Below are positions 26,633 through 35,296 of a stretch of DNA of 64,000 nucleotides, piece by piece. The notes under the pieces were generated by a model that was not told where the DNA came from, did no database searches, and worked only from the letters and a program-made list of their open reading frames with translations. Positions within the stretch are counted from its first letter, which is position 1; every line of letters starts with the position of its first letter. Source of the DNA: Rhodoferax sp. WC2427 (GTDB lineage: Bacteria > Pseudomonadota > Gammaproteobacteria > Burkholderiales > Burkholderiaceae_C). The position numbers were made by a program, and so were the translations under genes. The stretch spans positions 3,224,001-3,288,000 of the forward strand of contig NZ_CP162006.1 in assembly GCF_040822085.1 (NCBI RefSeq), in the 5' to 3' direction.

Positions 26633-27915
26633 GCCGCACTCCCCAAGCGCGCGAGCAAGGTGGCTTCGGCGTCCATTAGCAAGGCCTTCAAGGTGGCCGG
26701 GTCGGCCCAGTGTCCCTCGCCCTTGGCCTCGGCGGGCAGTTTGTGCAGCACGTCGCCACAGGCTTGGGCCGACCAGGCGGCCAGCGCCGCGGGGTCGGCG
26801 GCCAGTTCGTCTACCAGGCGCAGCAGCTCGGCCACGGCATCGTCGCCCTGGGCCAGGGCGGCGCGGTCTACCGGGGAGCTGAGCTGCAGCTGCACCTGCT
26901 CGATCCACAGCTCGGCCCCGGCCACGTCTTGGGCGGCGGCGTGCACGGCGGCTTCCAGGGTGCCGGGCTGCCCAGCCTCGGTGGTGTGCAGGGCGGTGCG
27001 GCCCGTGAGGTGGATGCGCAGGGCGTGCAGGCGGTCGCCCGCGCCCAGGGTGGCTTGCGCCAGGGCGGCGGTGATGGCCTGGCTGGCCTGGGCCAGGTTG
27101 TCGATGCCGTCCAGCGGCACGCTGAGCTGGTGCCAGCGCACGACGTCCAGGGGCACGAAGCGGGTTTCCATCTGGCCGCCGGCCACGGTCACGAGTTCGC
27201 AGCCCTTGGGCCCGGTTTCATTGGCGTGGCGGCCCTGCAGGTTGCCGGGGAAGACCACACGGGGCGATTCGCACACCACGGCGCGGGTGTGCACATGGCC
27301 CAGCGCCCAGTAGTCGTACCCCTTGGTTTTGAGGGTGGGGATGTCGGTGGGTGCGTAGGTGTCGTGGCCGCTGGCCCCGGTGAGGCTGGTGTGCAGCAGG
27401 CCGATGTTGAACTGGCCGGGCAAAGCATCCGGGTAGTGCGGCACCAGGTCTTCGGGCACCTCGCGCTGGGGAAAGCTTTGGCCATGGATGGCCACGCCCA
27501 GGGCGGGCAGGCGCACGGTTTCGGCGCTGCGGCTGGAGAAGCGGGTGACGTTGTCAGGCAGCACCAGCTCGCGGGTGATGGTGCCCTGCGCGTCGTGGTT
27601 GCCCTGCACAAAAAAGACCGGGATGTGGGCGCGGCCCAGGCGCACCATTTGGGCGCGGAAGAACAAGCCGGTGTGGAAGTCGGGCCAGTCGCGGTCGTAC
27701 AGGTCGCCTGCCAGCAAGACGAAGTGCACCTGCTCGGCCAGGGCCAGATCGACCAGGTTTTCCAAAGCGCGGCGGGTGGCATTGCGCAGGCGATCCACCG
27801 GCGCACCGGCATAGCGGCTCAGGCCACGCAGCGGGCTGTCGATGTGCAGGTCGGCGGCGTGGAGGAAGCGGAAAGTGCCGGGGGTGGCAGATGACGTGGC
27901 TACTACGTTATTCAT
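26629..27915 (-). CDS. YhaO-family DNA repair exonuclease (metallophosphoesterase)
   Basis: A 428-aa calcineurin-like phosphoesterase of the SbcD/Mre11/YhaO group. Metal-binding motifs are HAADLHIDSP (19-28), AGDLYDRDWPD, GNHDAQG, LLHTSL and LGHVHTR, in that order. An alpha-rich C-terminal region follows, expected to bind the ATPase. Translationally coupled to the YhaN gene. No strong ribosome site precedes the ATG at 27915, and a repeat copy lies just before it. Confidence 0.92.
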   Translation of the reverse strand: MNNVVATSSATPGTFRFLHAADLHIDSPLRGLSRYAGAPVDRLRNATRRALENLVDLALAEQVHFVLLAGDLYDRDWPDFHTGLFFRAQMVRLGRAHIPVFFVQGNHDAQGTITRELVLPDNVTRFSSRSAETVRLPALGVAIHGQSFPQREVPEDLVPHYPDALPGQFNIGLLHTSLTGASGHDTYAPTDIPTLKTKGYDYWALGHVHTRAVVCESPRVVFPGNLQGRHANETGPKGCELVTVAGGQMETRFVPLDVVRWHQLSVPLDGIDNLAQASQAITAALAQATLGAGDRLHALRIHLTGRTALHTTEAGQPGTLEAAVHAAAQDVAGAELWIEQVQLQLSSPVDRAALAQGDDAVAELLRLVDELAADPAALAAWSAQACGDVLHKLPAEAKGEGHWADPATLKALLMDAEATLLARLGSAA

Positions 27916-27960
27916 AGCAGCTAGTGTAGATGGTATGGGCGGTGGAGGCTTTTTTTGCTT
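27905..27960 (-). repeat. Dispersed repeat variant at the yhaO 5' end
   Basis: Bases resembling the repeat family (TTATTCATAGCAGCTAGTGT on the plus strand, then a GGCGGTGGAGGC arm) cover the start codon and leader of the phosphoesterase gene. A more diverged copy. Confidence 0.45.
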
Positions 27961-27984
27961 GTAAGCCGAAAGCCCCCACCCCTG

Positions 27985-28005
27985 CCCTCCCCCGGAGGGG
28001 GAGGG
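27985..28005. repeat. C/G-run inverted repeat downstream of livF
   Basis: CCCTCCCCC, GGA, GGGGGAGGG: a perfect 9-bp stem, 16 bp after the livF stop on the minus strand and inside a CCCCACCCCTGCC context. It would form a very stable hairpin and may end the liv transcript, though no clean U-tract follows. Confidence 0.6.
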
Positions 28006-28021
28006 AGGAATACCGCGGGGG

Positions 28022-28771
28022 TTACTCGCCCAGGTAGGCTGCGCGCACCTTGGGGTCGCTCAGCATTTGCTTGGCATCGCCGCTCATGGTAACGATGCCG
28101 GACTCCATCACGTAGCCGCGGTCGGCGATGCCGAGTGCGCGGCTGGCGTTTTGCTCGACCAGCAGCACGGTCACGCCCTGGGCGTACACGTCTTTGACCA
28201 CTTCAAAGATCTTGTCGACCATGATGGGCGACAGGCCCATGGAGGGCTCGTCGAGCAGCAGCACCTTGGGGCGGCTCATCAGCGCGCGGCCCATGGCCAG
28301 CATTTGCTGCTCACCACCGGACATGGTGCCGGCCAGCTGGTCCTTGCGTTCGCGCAGGCGCGGGAAGATGGTGAACATCTTTTCGATGTCTTCCAAAATC
28401 GCGGCCTTGTCGTCGCGGATGTACGCGCCCATCTGCAGGTTTTCCGTGATGGTCATGCGGGTGAACACGCCACGGCCTTCGGGCACCATGGCCAGGCCGT
28501 CTTTCACCAGATCCCACGCGCCCTTGCCCTTGATGCTCTTGCCCAGGTAGTGGATGTCGCCGCCCACAAACGGCAGCGTGCCGGTGATGGCCTTCATGGT
28601 GGTGGTCTTGCCCGCACCGTTGGAGCCGATCAGGCTGACCAGCTCGCCTTCGCGGACTTCGAAGTCCACGCCCTTGACGGCCTGGATGCCGCCGTAGGAG
28701 ACCTTCAGGCCGCTGACTTTGAGCAGCACTTCGCCGGGTTGTTTCTTAGGGGTAGTCGCAGTATTGGCCAT
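28022..28771 (-). CDS. livF: Branched-chain amino acid ABC transporter ATP-binding protein LivF
   Basis: A 249-aa ABC ATPase. Walker A GSNGAGKTT, signature TMSGGEQQMLAMGRAL, Walker B VLLLDEPSMGLSPIM and switch His replaced by Gln (VEQN), as usual for LivF. Its start follows the livG stop by one base. Last gene of livHMGF. Confidence 0.95.
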   Translation of the reverse strand: MANTATTPKKQPGEVLLKVSGLKVSYGGIQAVKGVDFEVREGELVSLIGSNGAGKTTTMKAITGTLPFVGGDIHYLGKSIKGKGAWDLVKDGLAMVPEGRGVFTRMTITENLQMGAYIRDDKAAILEDIEKMFTIFPRLRERKDQLAGTMSGGEQQMLAMGRALMSRPKVLLLDEPSMGLSPIMVDKIFEVVKDVYAQGVTVLLVEQNASRALGIADRGYVMESGIVTMSGDAKQMLSDPKVRAAYLGE

Positions 28772-28772
28772 C

Positions 28773-29558
28773 TCAATGTCCTCCCGTGCCTAGGTAGGCC
28801 TCGATCACTTTTTCGTTTTTCTGCACTTCGGCAGGGGTGCCTTCGGCAATTTGCTTGCCGTAGTCGAGGACGGTCAGGCGGTCGCACAGGCCCATCATCA
28901 GCTTCACATCGTGCTCGATGAGCAAAATGGTGCGGTTGTCGTTGCGGATTTTGTTGATCAGCTCGCGCAGCATGACTTTTTCGGTCATGTTCATACCGGC
29001 AGCGGGCTCGTCCAGCGCGATGAGCTGCGGGTCGGTGGCCAGGGCGCGGGCGATTTCCAGGCGGCGCTGGTCACCGTAGCTCAGGGTGCGGGCCTTGTAG
29101 TCGGCCAGCTGGCCAATGCCTACGTAGTCCAGCAGTTCCTGGGCGCGCTTGGCAATTGCCAGCTCTTCGGTCTTGAAGCCCTTGGTGTGGAAGATGGCGC
29201 CCAGCAGCCCGGTATGGGTGCGGATGTGGCGGCCCACCATGACGTTTTCCAGCGCGGTCATTTCGGCGAACAAACGGATGTTCTGGAAGGTACGCGCAAT
29301 GCCGGCCTTGGCCACTTCGTGGACCGCGGTGGGCGAGTACGGCTTGCCTGCCAGATGGAAGGTGCCGCTGTCGGGCGTGTACAGGCCGGTGATCACGTTG
29401 AAGAACGTGGTTTTACCGGCACCGTTGGGGCCGATCAGGCCGTAGACCTGGCCGCGCTGGATGGTGATGCCCACGTCGCTCAAGGCTTGCAGGCCGCCGA
29501 AACGCTTGGAAATGCCCGCAACCTGCAGGATCACTTCGGATTTTTTGCTATCTGTCAT
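28773..29558 (-). CDS. livG: Branched-chain amino acid ABC transporter ATP-binding protein LivG
   Basis: A 261-aa ABC ATPase. Walker A GPNGAGKTT, the insertion with FQNIRLF after the Q-loop, signature LSYGDQRRLEIARAL, Walker B LIALDEPAAGMN and the switch IEHD. The BCA_ABC_TP_C tail ends IAEGTPAEVQKNEKVIEAYLG as in LivG. Starts 9 bp after livM. Confidence 0.95.
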   Translation of the reverse strand: MTDSKKSEVILQVAGISKRFGGLQALSDVGITIQRGQVYGLIGPNGAGKTTFFNVITGLYTPDSGTFHLAGKPYSPTAVHEVAKAGIARTFQNIRLFAEMTALENVMVGRHIRTHTGLLGAIFHTKGFKTEELAIAKRAQELLDYVGIGQLADYKARTLSYGDQRRLEIARALATDPQLIALDEPAAGMNMTEKVMLRELINKIRNDNRTILLIEHDVKLMMGLCDRLTVLDYGKQIAEGTPAEVQKNEKVIEAYLGTGGH

Positions 29559-29567
29559 GGGTGTTCC

Positions 29568-30641
29568 TTACTTGGCCTTGAGCGATTTGCCGTGGTCGGG
29601 CGAGGGCCACAGACCCCGCGGACGCGACAGCATGATGGCGATCATGGCCAGGGCGATCAGCAACTGGCGCAGGATGGCCGAGTCCAGCCGTCCGCCGGTC
29701 ATGGCCTGCAGCGGGCCTGCCAGGTAGCGCAAGACCTCGGGCAGGGCCGACAGCAGCACCGCGCCCAGAATCACACCCGGCAAGTGGCCAATACCGCCCA
29801 GCACCACCATGGCGACGATCATCACCGACTCCATCAGGCTGAAGGATTCGGGCGATACAAAGCCCTGGAACGCGGCAAACAGCGTGCCGGACACGCCACC
29901 AAACGTGGCACCGGTGCCGAAAGCCAGCAGTTTCATGTTGCGGGTGTTGATGCCCATGGCCTTGGCGGCGATTTCGTCTTCGCGGATGGCCATCCAGGCG
30001 CGGCCGACGCGCGACAGCTCCATGCGGTGGCAGATCACCACGCTGATCACCACCAGCACCAGGAACAGGTAGTAGTACAGGCTGACCGAGGCGATCTCGT
30101 AGCTGCCGATGTGCAGGGACTTGCCCAGGTCGATGCCGAAGAATTTCAGCGAGTCGATCTGGTTCAGGCCTTTGGGGCCGTTGGTGATGTTGATGGGGTG
30201 GTCCAGGTTGTTCAAGAACACCCGGATGATTTCACCAAAGCCCAGGGTCACGATGGCCAGGTAGTCACCGCGCAGCTTGAGCGTGGGCGCACCCAGCAGC
30301 ATGCCGAAGAAGCCCGCGATGGCCGCCCCGACCGGCAGAATCATCCACAGCGGCATGTGCAGGCCGTCCGGGAAAATGGCCGCAATGGCCGGGAACGCCT
30401 CGGTCAACTGGGGCGAAGCCATCAAACCATAGGTGTAGGCACCCACGGCAAAGAAGGCCACATAGCCCAGATCGAGCAGACCGGCAAAGCCGACCACCAC
30501 GTTCAGGCCCAGGGCCAGCATCACGTAGATCAGCGCCATGTCGGCAATCCGCACCCAGGCGTTGCCGAAGTTTTGCAGGATCAGCGGCAGGATCAACGCC
30601 ACAACGGCGCACAGGATGAGGTTGGTTTTGTTCAGTTTCAT
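29568..30641 (-). CDS. livM: Branched-chain amino acid ABC transporter permease LivM
   Basis: A 357-aa inner-membrane permease with about nine segments. The conserved cytoplasmic coupling stretch reads LSRVGRAWMAIREDEIAAKA, and the N-terminal part has GLNVVVGFAGLLDLGYVAF. ATG 30641 is preceded by GGGAGCACC, which sets the start; the longer open frame would enter the livH stop region. Operon livHMGF. Confidence 0.94.
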   Translation of the reverse strand: MKLNKTNLILCAVVALILPLILQNFGNAWVRIADMALIYVMLALGLNVVVGFAGLLDLGYVAFFAVGAYTYGLMASPQLTEAFPAIAAIFPDGLHMPLWMILPVGAAIAGFFGMLLGAPTLKLRGDYLAIVTLGFGEIIRVFLNNLDHPINITNGPKGLNQIDSLKFFGIDLGKSLHIGSYEIASVSLYYYLFLVLVVISVVICHRMELSRVGRAWMAIREDEIAAKAMGINTRNMKLLAFGTGATFGGVSGTLFAAFQGFVSPESFSLMESVMIVAMVVLGGIGHLPGVILGAVLLSALPEVLRYLAGPLQAMTGGRLDSAILRQLLIALAMIAIMLSRPRGLWPSPDHGKSLKAK

Positions 30642-30654
30642 AGTGGTGCTCCCA

Positions 30655-31584
30655 TCAGGCCCGGTCGGCCACACGTTCACCCAGCAGGCCCGAAGGACGC
30701 AGCGTGAGCACGATGATCAGCACGATGAAGGCAAAGATATCGGAGTAGTTGCTGCCCAGCACGCCACCGGTCAGCGCGCCGATGTAGCCCGCGCCGATGG
30801 ATTCGATCAGGCCCAGCAAAATGCCGCCGACCACCGCACCGGCCAGGTTGCCGATACCGCCAAACACGGCTGCCGTAAAGGCTTTCAGGCCGGGCAGGAA
30901 GCCCATGGTGTGCTGCACCGTGCCGTAGTTGGAGGCGTACATCACACCGGCAATGGCGGCCAGCACCGCGCCGATGACGAAGGTGGCCGAAATCACCATG
31001 TCGGGCTTGACACCCATCAGGGCGGCCACGCGGGGGTTTTCTGCGGTGGCGCGCATGGCACGGCCCAGCTTGGTGTAGTTGACCAGCCACATCAGCACGG
31101 CCAGGGACACGGCGGTCAGGCCCAGGATCAGGATTTGCGTGGGGGTGATCACCGCGCCGCCGATGTTGTAGGGCGTGGCGGGCAACAGCGTGGGATAGGG
31201 TTTGTAGTTGGGCTTCCAGATGATCATGGCCAGGGTTTGCAGCAGGATGGACATGCCGATGGCGGTGATCAAGGGGGCCAGCTTGGGGCTGTTGCGCAGC
31301 GGCCGGTAGGCGACTTTTTCAATCACGAAGTTGAGGGTGGCCGAGACAATGCAGGCAATCACCAGCGAGATCAGCAGCATCAGCCAGCCGGGCGTGCCGG
31401 GCATGGAGTCCTGCATGAGTCCGATGATGGTCCAACTGGTCAGCGCGCCGACCATCAGCACCTCGCCGTGCGCAAAGTTGATCAGGTTAATGATGCCGTA
31501 CACCATCGTGTAGCCCAGGGCTACCAAGGCATACATGCTGCCCAGCACCAGACCGTTGATGATCTGCTGTAGCAAGATATCCAT
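30655..31584 (-). CDS. livH: Branched-chain amino acid ABC transporter permease LivH
   Basis: A 309-aa permease starting MDILLQQIINGLVLGSMYAL, with GINLINFAHGEVLM-type sequence (here IINLINFAHGE) and the coupling helix TKLGRAMRATAENP. ATG 31584 has GGAG 8 bases upstream. First gene of the operon, and no periplasmic binding protein gene lies in front of it within the window. Confidence 0.94.
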   Translation of the reverse strand: MDILLQQIINGLVLGSMYALVALGYTMVYGIINLINFAHGEVLMVGALTSWTIIGLMQDSMPGTPGWLMLLISLVIACIVSATLNFVIEKVAYRPLRNSPKLAPLITAIGMSILLQTLAMIIWKPNYKPYPTLLPATPYNIGGAVITPTQILILGLTAVSLAVLMWLVNYTKLGRAMRATAENPRVAALMGVKPDMVISATFVIGAVLAAIAGVMYASNYGTVQHTMGFLPGLKAFTAAVFGGIGNLAGAVVGGILLGLIESIGAGYIGALTGGVLGSNYSDIFAFIVLIIVLTLRPSGLLGERVADRA

Positions 31585-32006
31585 AAATATTTCTCCGTGT
31601 GTGTTGTGCATCCACAGGCTGCTGGTGCCAACCATCCATGATGGCTGGCGGCCTTGTGGGCCCCGCAACTTAACAAAAAACCCGCCAATTTCGATGGACT
31701 TGTGCAGCACACGCAGAGCAGGCCTGTGGCCGGGCTCCCGGTTGCCGCGCAAGTCACGTCCAACTTGGTGCGGGTTCTGTGGCGAATTGTATCCAGCACG
31801 AAACGGGCCAAAACCAAGGGTTTAGGGCGTGTTTACCCTCGAAAGCGCAGGGATTAGCGCGTTTGCCAAAGTATTAGCAAATCTGATTATGCAAATGTAT
31901 CAACGCGCCCAACTTATCCGGCATATGGGCTTGGCGCACATACAAATCCAGGTATCGTTTTGCGCCGCTTCCTGCAATGGTGCGCAGTAGGTGGCGGGCC
32001 GCCGTA
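31585..32006. other. livH upstream intergenic region
   Basis: A 422-bp stretch between livH and the 3' end of rarA. It must hold the liv promoter. I see TTTGC...GCAAA half-sites around 31860-31880 (TTTGCCAAAGTATTAGCAAA) and ATG/CAT-rich short repeats near 31635, but no gene and no recognisable binding motif. The open frames across it lack a ribosome site or family resemblance. Confidence 0.5.
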
Positions 32007-33308
32007 TCAGGAGGTTTTGCCTTCGGCCGCATTCAGGCGTTTGAGCGTGCGCAATTTTTCTGCGATGCGGATCTCCAGGCCGCGCTCCACCGGCCGGTAG
32101 AAGCTGGCTGCGGCCATGCCGTCGGGCAGGTACTGCTCGCCGGCGGCAAAGCCGCCCTCCTCGTCGTGGGCGTAGCGGTAGCCTTTGCCGTAGTCCAGCT
32201 CTTTCATCAGCTTGGTGGGGGCGTTGCGCAGGTGCATGGGCACCGGGCGGGTGCCGTCCTTTTTGATGAACGCCTTGACCTCGTTGAAAGCCTTGTAGAC
32301 CGCGTTGGATTTGGCCGCCACGGCCAGGTAGACCACGCATTCGGCCAGCGCCAGCTCGCCCTCGGGGGAGCCCAGGCGCTCGTACACGTCGGCGGCATCC
32401 AGCGCCAGGCGCAGCGCCCGCGGGTCGGCCAGGCCGATGTCTTCGCTGGCCATGCGGACCAGGCGGCGCGCCATGTAGCGCGGGTCAGCCCCGCCGTCGA
32501 GCATGCGCACAAACCAGTACAGCGCGGCGTCGGGGTCGGAGCCGCGCACGGATTTGTGCAGCGCGCTGATGGTGTCGTAGAACTGCTCGCCGCCCTTGTC
32601 GTAGCGGCGCATGCGCTCGCCCAGCACCTTGAGCAGCCAGGCATCGCTGATCTCGGCCTGCTTCTCCTGCGTGGCCGCCACGGCCAGCGTCTCCAGGGTG
32701 TTGAGCAGCCGCCGGGCATCGCCATCGGCATACGCCACCAGCCGGTCAACTGCTATTTTTTCAATAGCTGGTACCGCTTGAATAGCCTGCGCGTGGGCCA
32801 CTATTTGCTCTAAATCTGCCGAGGTGAGCGGCTGCAGCACATACACCGCCGCACGCGACAGCAGCGCCGAGTTGACCTCGAACGATGGGTTCTCGGTGGT
32901 GGCCCCCACAAAAGTAAACAACCCGCTCTCCACATGCGGCAAAAACGCGTCTTGCTGGCTTTTGTTGAAGCGGTGCACCTCGTCCACAAACACAATCGTG
33001 CGGCGGCCCTGGGCCTGGGAGATCAGCGCCTGCTCGACCGCGTCGCGGATGTCCTTCACGCCGCCCAGCACCGCGCTGATGGTGATGAAGCGCGCGTCAA
33101 ACGCATCGGCCATCAGCCGGGCGATGGTGGTCTTGCCGGTGCCGGGAGGCCCCCACAGGATGCAGCTGTGCGGCTGGCCGGATTCGAACGCAATGCGCAG
33201 CGCCATGCCCTCACCGAGCAGGTGCTGCTGGCCGATGACTTCGCCCAGGTTTTTGGGGCGCAAACGCTCGGCCAAGGGGGCATCGGTGGACAGGGCAGGT
33301 CGGGTCAT
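32007..33308 (-). CDS. rarA: Replication-associated recombination protein A (RarA/MgsA)
   Basis: A 433-aa AAA+ ATPase of the clamp-loader type that acts at stalled replication forks. Walker A GPPGTGKTT (53-61), Walker B VFVDEVH (109-112 region), sensor 1 GATTENPSFEVN, and the C-terminal tetramerisation domain with RNAPTKLMKELDYGKGYRYAHD. The segment AQAIQAVPAIEKIAVDRL (about residues 167-184) is encoded by a copy of the dispersed repeat. Start at 33308; 33326 is an alternative. Confidence 0.95.
   Translation of the reverse strand: MTRPALSTDAPLAERLRPKNLGEVIGQQHLLGEGMALRIAFESGQPHSCILWGPPGTGKTTIARLMADAFDARFITISAVLGGVKDIRDAVEQALISQAQGRRTIVFVDEVHRFNKSQQDAFLPHVESGLFTFVGATTENPSFEVNSALLSRAAVYVLQPLTSADLEQIVAHAQAIQAVPAIEKIAVDRLVAYADGDARRLLNTLETLAVAATQEKQAEISDAWLLKVLGERMRRYDKGGEQFYDTISALHKSVRGSDPDAALYWFVRMLDGGADPRYMARRLVRMASEDIGLADPRALRLALDAADVYERLGSPEGELALAECVVYLAVAAKSNAVYKAFNEVKAFIKKDGTRPVPMHLRNAPTKLMKELDYGKGYRYAHDEEGGFAAGEQYLPDGMAAASFYRPVERGLEIRIAEKLRTLKRLNAAEGKTS
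32752..32815 (-). repeat. Dispersed repeat inside rarA
   Basis: The plus strand reads CTATTTTTTCAATAGCTGG, then TACCGCTTGAATAGCCTGCG, an in-frame diverged copy. It encodes a helical link between the AAA+ core and the lid and keeps the reading frame open. Confidence 0.6.
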
Positions 33309-33374
33309 GGAACGGGATTCTCCCATGCGGTGCCGGTGCAAAACGGGTGCACTATCCCTTATCCTCCCCGCACC

Positions 33375-34583
33375 ATGATTTACCTCCCTGTGCCGATTGC
33401 ACGCATTGAAGTCCTCCGCCCCCTGCCCATCAACATATGGGATGCCAAGGGCAACCTGCTGCTGCGCAAAGGGCAGTCGATTGTGTCGGAGCACCACCGC
33501 GAACACCTGGAAGCCCACGGTGCCTGTGCCACCCAACCCGACTACAAGGCCTGGGTCAGCAGCTACGACCGGCTGATCTACCGCCTGCTGCGCGACGGTG
33601 TCAGCATCCAGGAAATCGCCAAGGCCACCATGCCACAAGACATTCTGGAGCTGGACTACACAGTGGGCGAGGACATCACCGGCGGCTGGACCGATGTGCA
33701 AGCCGTCTGGGGCACCGTGCTGCACACCGGTGCCGCCGCCAAAAATCCACTGGGCCGGCTCGACGGGGTGCAAAAGCGGGCCATGGAGCTGCTGGACAAA
33801 GACGTGGACGAGAGTTTGTTCAGCCTGTTCCAGGCGCTGGCCGACAAAACCCTGGGCTACTGCGCCACCCACGCCCTGTTGTGCGCGGTGGTTTGCGAGC
33901 TGACGGCCCGCAAACTGGCGCTGGACGACTTCGTACGCCCCATCCTGGTGCAAGCCGCCCTGGCCATGAACATCAGCATGGCCAAGCTGCAAGATACCCT
34001 GGCATCCCAAGCCACCCCACCCGATGCAGAACAAAAGCAGCTCATCCACGACCATCCGGTGCTGAGCGAGTCTGTTCTGCGCGGCTTTGGGGTCGTCAAT
34101 GAAGACCTGCTGGACATCGTGCGCCTGCACCATGACCGGGATGAAACCAGAGGCCTCGAGCGCAATGTGGAATGCCGCCGCATCCTGCACCTGGCCGATG
34201 TGCTGATTGGCAAGATGGCCCACCGCTCCACCCGGCCCGGGGTGTCGGCGCTGGGCGCGGCCAAATCCAACATCGTGGGCGTGCCGGACGAAGATGCCCG
34301 GGTCGGCAAGGCCATGACCCACGCCATCGGCTTCTACCCGCCCGGCACCTACGTGATGCTGGCCAATGGCGAAAAAGCCGTCAGCGTGAAAAAAGGGGCC
34401 AGCGTCAACACCCCGCTGGTTGTCAGCATCGCCAACGCCCAGGGCCTTCCGCTGGGCATCTACGTGCTGCGCGACACCCGCGAAAAGCCGTTTGCCATCC
34501 AGTCCCCGGTAACTGCCGACAACGTCAAGATCAACCACGAGCGGGTGCACAAGGCGGTGATGAAGGTGGTTCCCGCAGCCTAG
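33375..34583 (+). CDS. Degenerate HD-GYP/HDOD-type protein
   Basis: A 402-aa protein with the helical fold of HD-GYP cyclic-di-GMP phosphodiesterases. Some ligand positions remain (ATHALL, IHDHPVLSESVL, LHHDRDE, ILHLADV), but the central H-D pair is replaced: the expected LLHDIGK stretch reads LAMNISM. There is no GYP motif. It is thus more likely a sensor or scaffold than an active enzyme. The N-terminal 60 residues (DAKGNLLLRKGQSIVSE) match the small domain that often precedes HD-GYP. Divergent from rarA, and alone. Confidence 0.8.
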   Translation: MIYLPVPIARIEVLRPLPINIWDAKGNLLLRKGQSIVSEHHREHLEAHGACATQPDYKAWVSSYDRLIYRLLRDGVSIQEIAKATMPQDILELDYTVGEDITGGWTDVQAVWGTVLHTGAAAKNPLGRLDGVQKRAMELLDKDVDESLFSLFQALADKTLGYCATHALLCAVVCELTARKLALDDFVRPILVQAALAMNISMAKLQDTLASQATPPDAEQKQLIHDHPVLSESVLRGFGVVNEDLLDIVRLHHDRDETRGLERNVECRRILHLADVLIGKMAHRSTRPGVSALGAAKSNIVGVPDEDARVGKAMTHAIGFYPPGTYVMLANGEKAVSVKKGASVNTPLVVSIANAQGLPLGIYVLRDTREKPFAIQSPVTADNVKINHERVHKAVMKVVPAA

Positions 34584-34587
34584 GAGT

Positions 34588-34645
34588 CGCTATTCATTTC
34601 ATAGCTTCCTGCGCTTATCTTTAAAGCGCTGGCAGCCAAAAAGAC
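34588..34645 (+). repeat. Dispersed repeat between convergent genes
   Basis: GCTATTCATTTCATAGCTTCC, TGCGCTTATC and an AAGCGCTGGCAGCC arm lie exactly between the 3' ends of the HD-GYP-like gene and lolA. Its symmetric arms could serve as a two-way terminator. Confidence 0.7.
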
Positions 34646-35290
34646 TTACTGTTTCACCACATCCGCACCCGCTGGCGGCTTGAACTGGAACAGGTCTGCC
34701 GCCAGGGTCGGGTTGACTTCTACCTTGGCAAAGGTCATCACCGAGCGCTGGCCGAAGCTGTCCAGAATCTCCAGCGCGGCCAGCTCGGTGGCCTTGCCGT
34801 CGGTTTTAAAGCCCACGCGCACGGTTTGCAGCTGGCCGTCTTTGGCCTTGGGCGTGGCCGACACCCATTGCAGGCCGTCCTTGTCGGGTGCGGCCAGCAA
34901 GGTGAAATCGGCCTGCAGGGCCTGCAGGTTGGGTGCGGCGGCAATCAGCGCGGCGGGGGTGGAGCCCAGCACCGCCGACTGCTTGCGGCTGGTGACCTGG
35001 TTCAGGTCCACGTCGTACAGCCACAGCGTCTGGCCGTCGGCCACGATGCTCTGCTCAAACGGCTTCTTGTACAGAAACCTGAATTTGCTGGGCCGCTGGA
35101 ATTCAAAGCTGCCGGTGGAGGTTTTGACGCGCGCCGCCTGCCCCTCCTTGGGCGGAGAGGTCACGACCTGGGTGAAATCGGCACGGCCGGACTTCACCGT
35201 CTTGACGAAGTTCTCCAAGCTTTCCAGGCCGTCTGCGCTTGCTACACCAGCACAAGCAGCTATCAAAACCGCAGCAATCCATTTTTTCAT
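34646..35290 (-). CDS. lolA: Outer-membrane lipoprotein carrier protein LolA
   Basis: A 214-aa periplasmic chaperone that carries lipoproteins from LolCDE to LolB. The signal peptide (residues 1-19, MKKWIAAVLIAACAGVASA) is encoded by bases matching the dispersed repeat. The mature part shows GRADFTQVVTSP, FRFLYKKPFEQSIVADGQTLWLYD and DLNQVTSR, all classical LolA. It follows ftsK by 6 bp, as in many proteobacteria. Confidence 0.95.
   Translation of the reverse strand: MKKWIAAVLIAACAGVASADGLESLENFVKTVKSGRADFTQVVTSPPKEGQAARVKTSTGSFEFQRPSKFRFLYKKPFEQSIVADGQTLWLYDVDLNQVTSRKQSAVLGSTPAALIAAAPNLQALQADFTLLAAPDKDGLQWVSATPKAKDGQLQTVRVGFKTDGKATELAALEILDSFGQRSVMTFAKVEVNPTLAADLFQFKPPAGADVVKQ
35235..35277 (-). 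repeat. Dispersed repeat core inside lolA signal peptide
   Basis: Minus-strand GCGGTTTTGATAGCTGCTTG then TGCTGGTGTAGCAAGCGC is the repeat core plus its second arm. It is translated as AVLIAACAGVASA, the hydrophobic and cleavage region of the LolA signal peptide. Confidence 0.6.
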
Positions 35291-35296
35291 CAGTTT

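Noticed and set aside
31635..31660. Short CCATCCATGATGG-type symmetric stretch upstream of livH
   Set aside because: Imperfect and short, without a known motif; not enough to call an operator.
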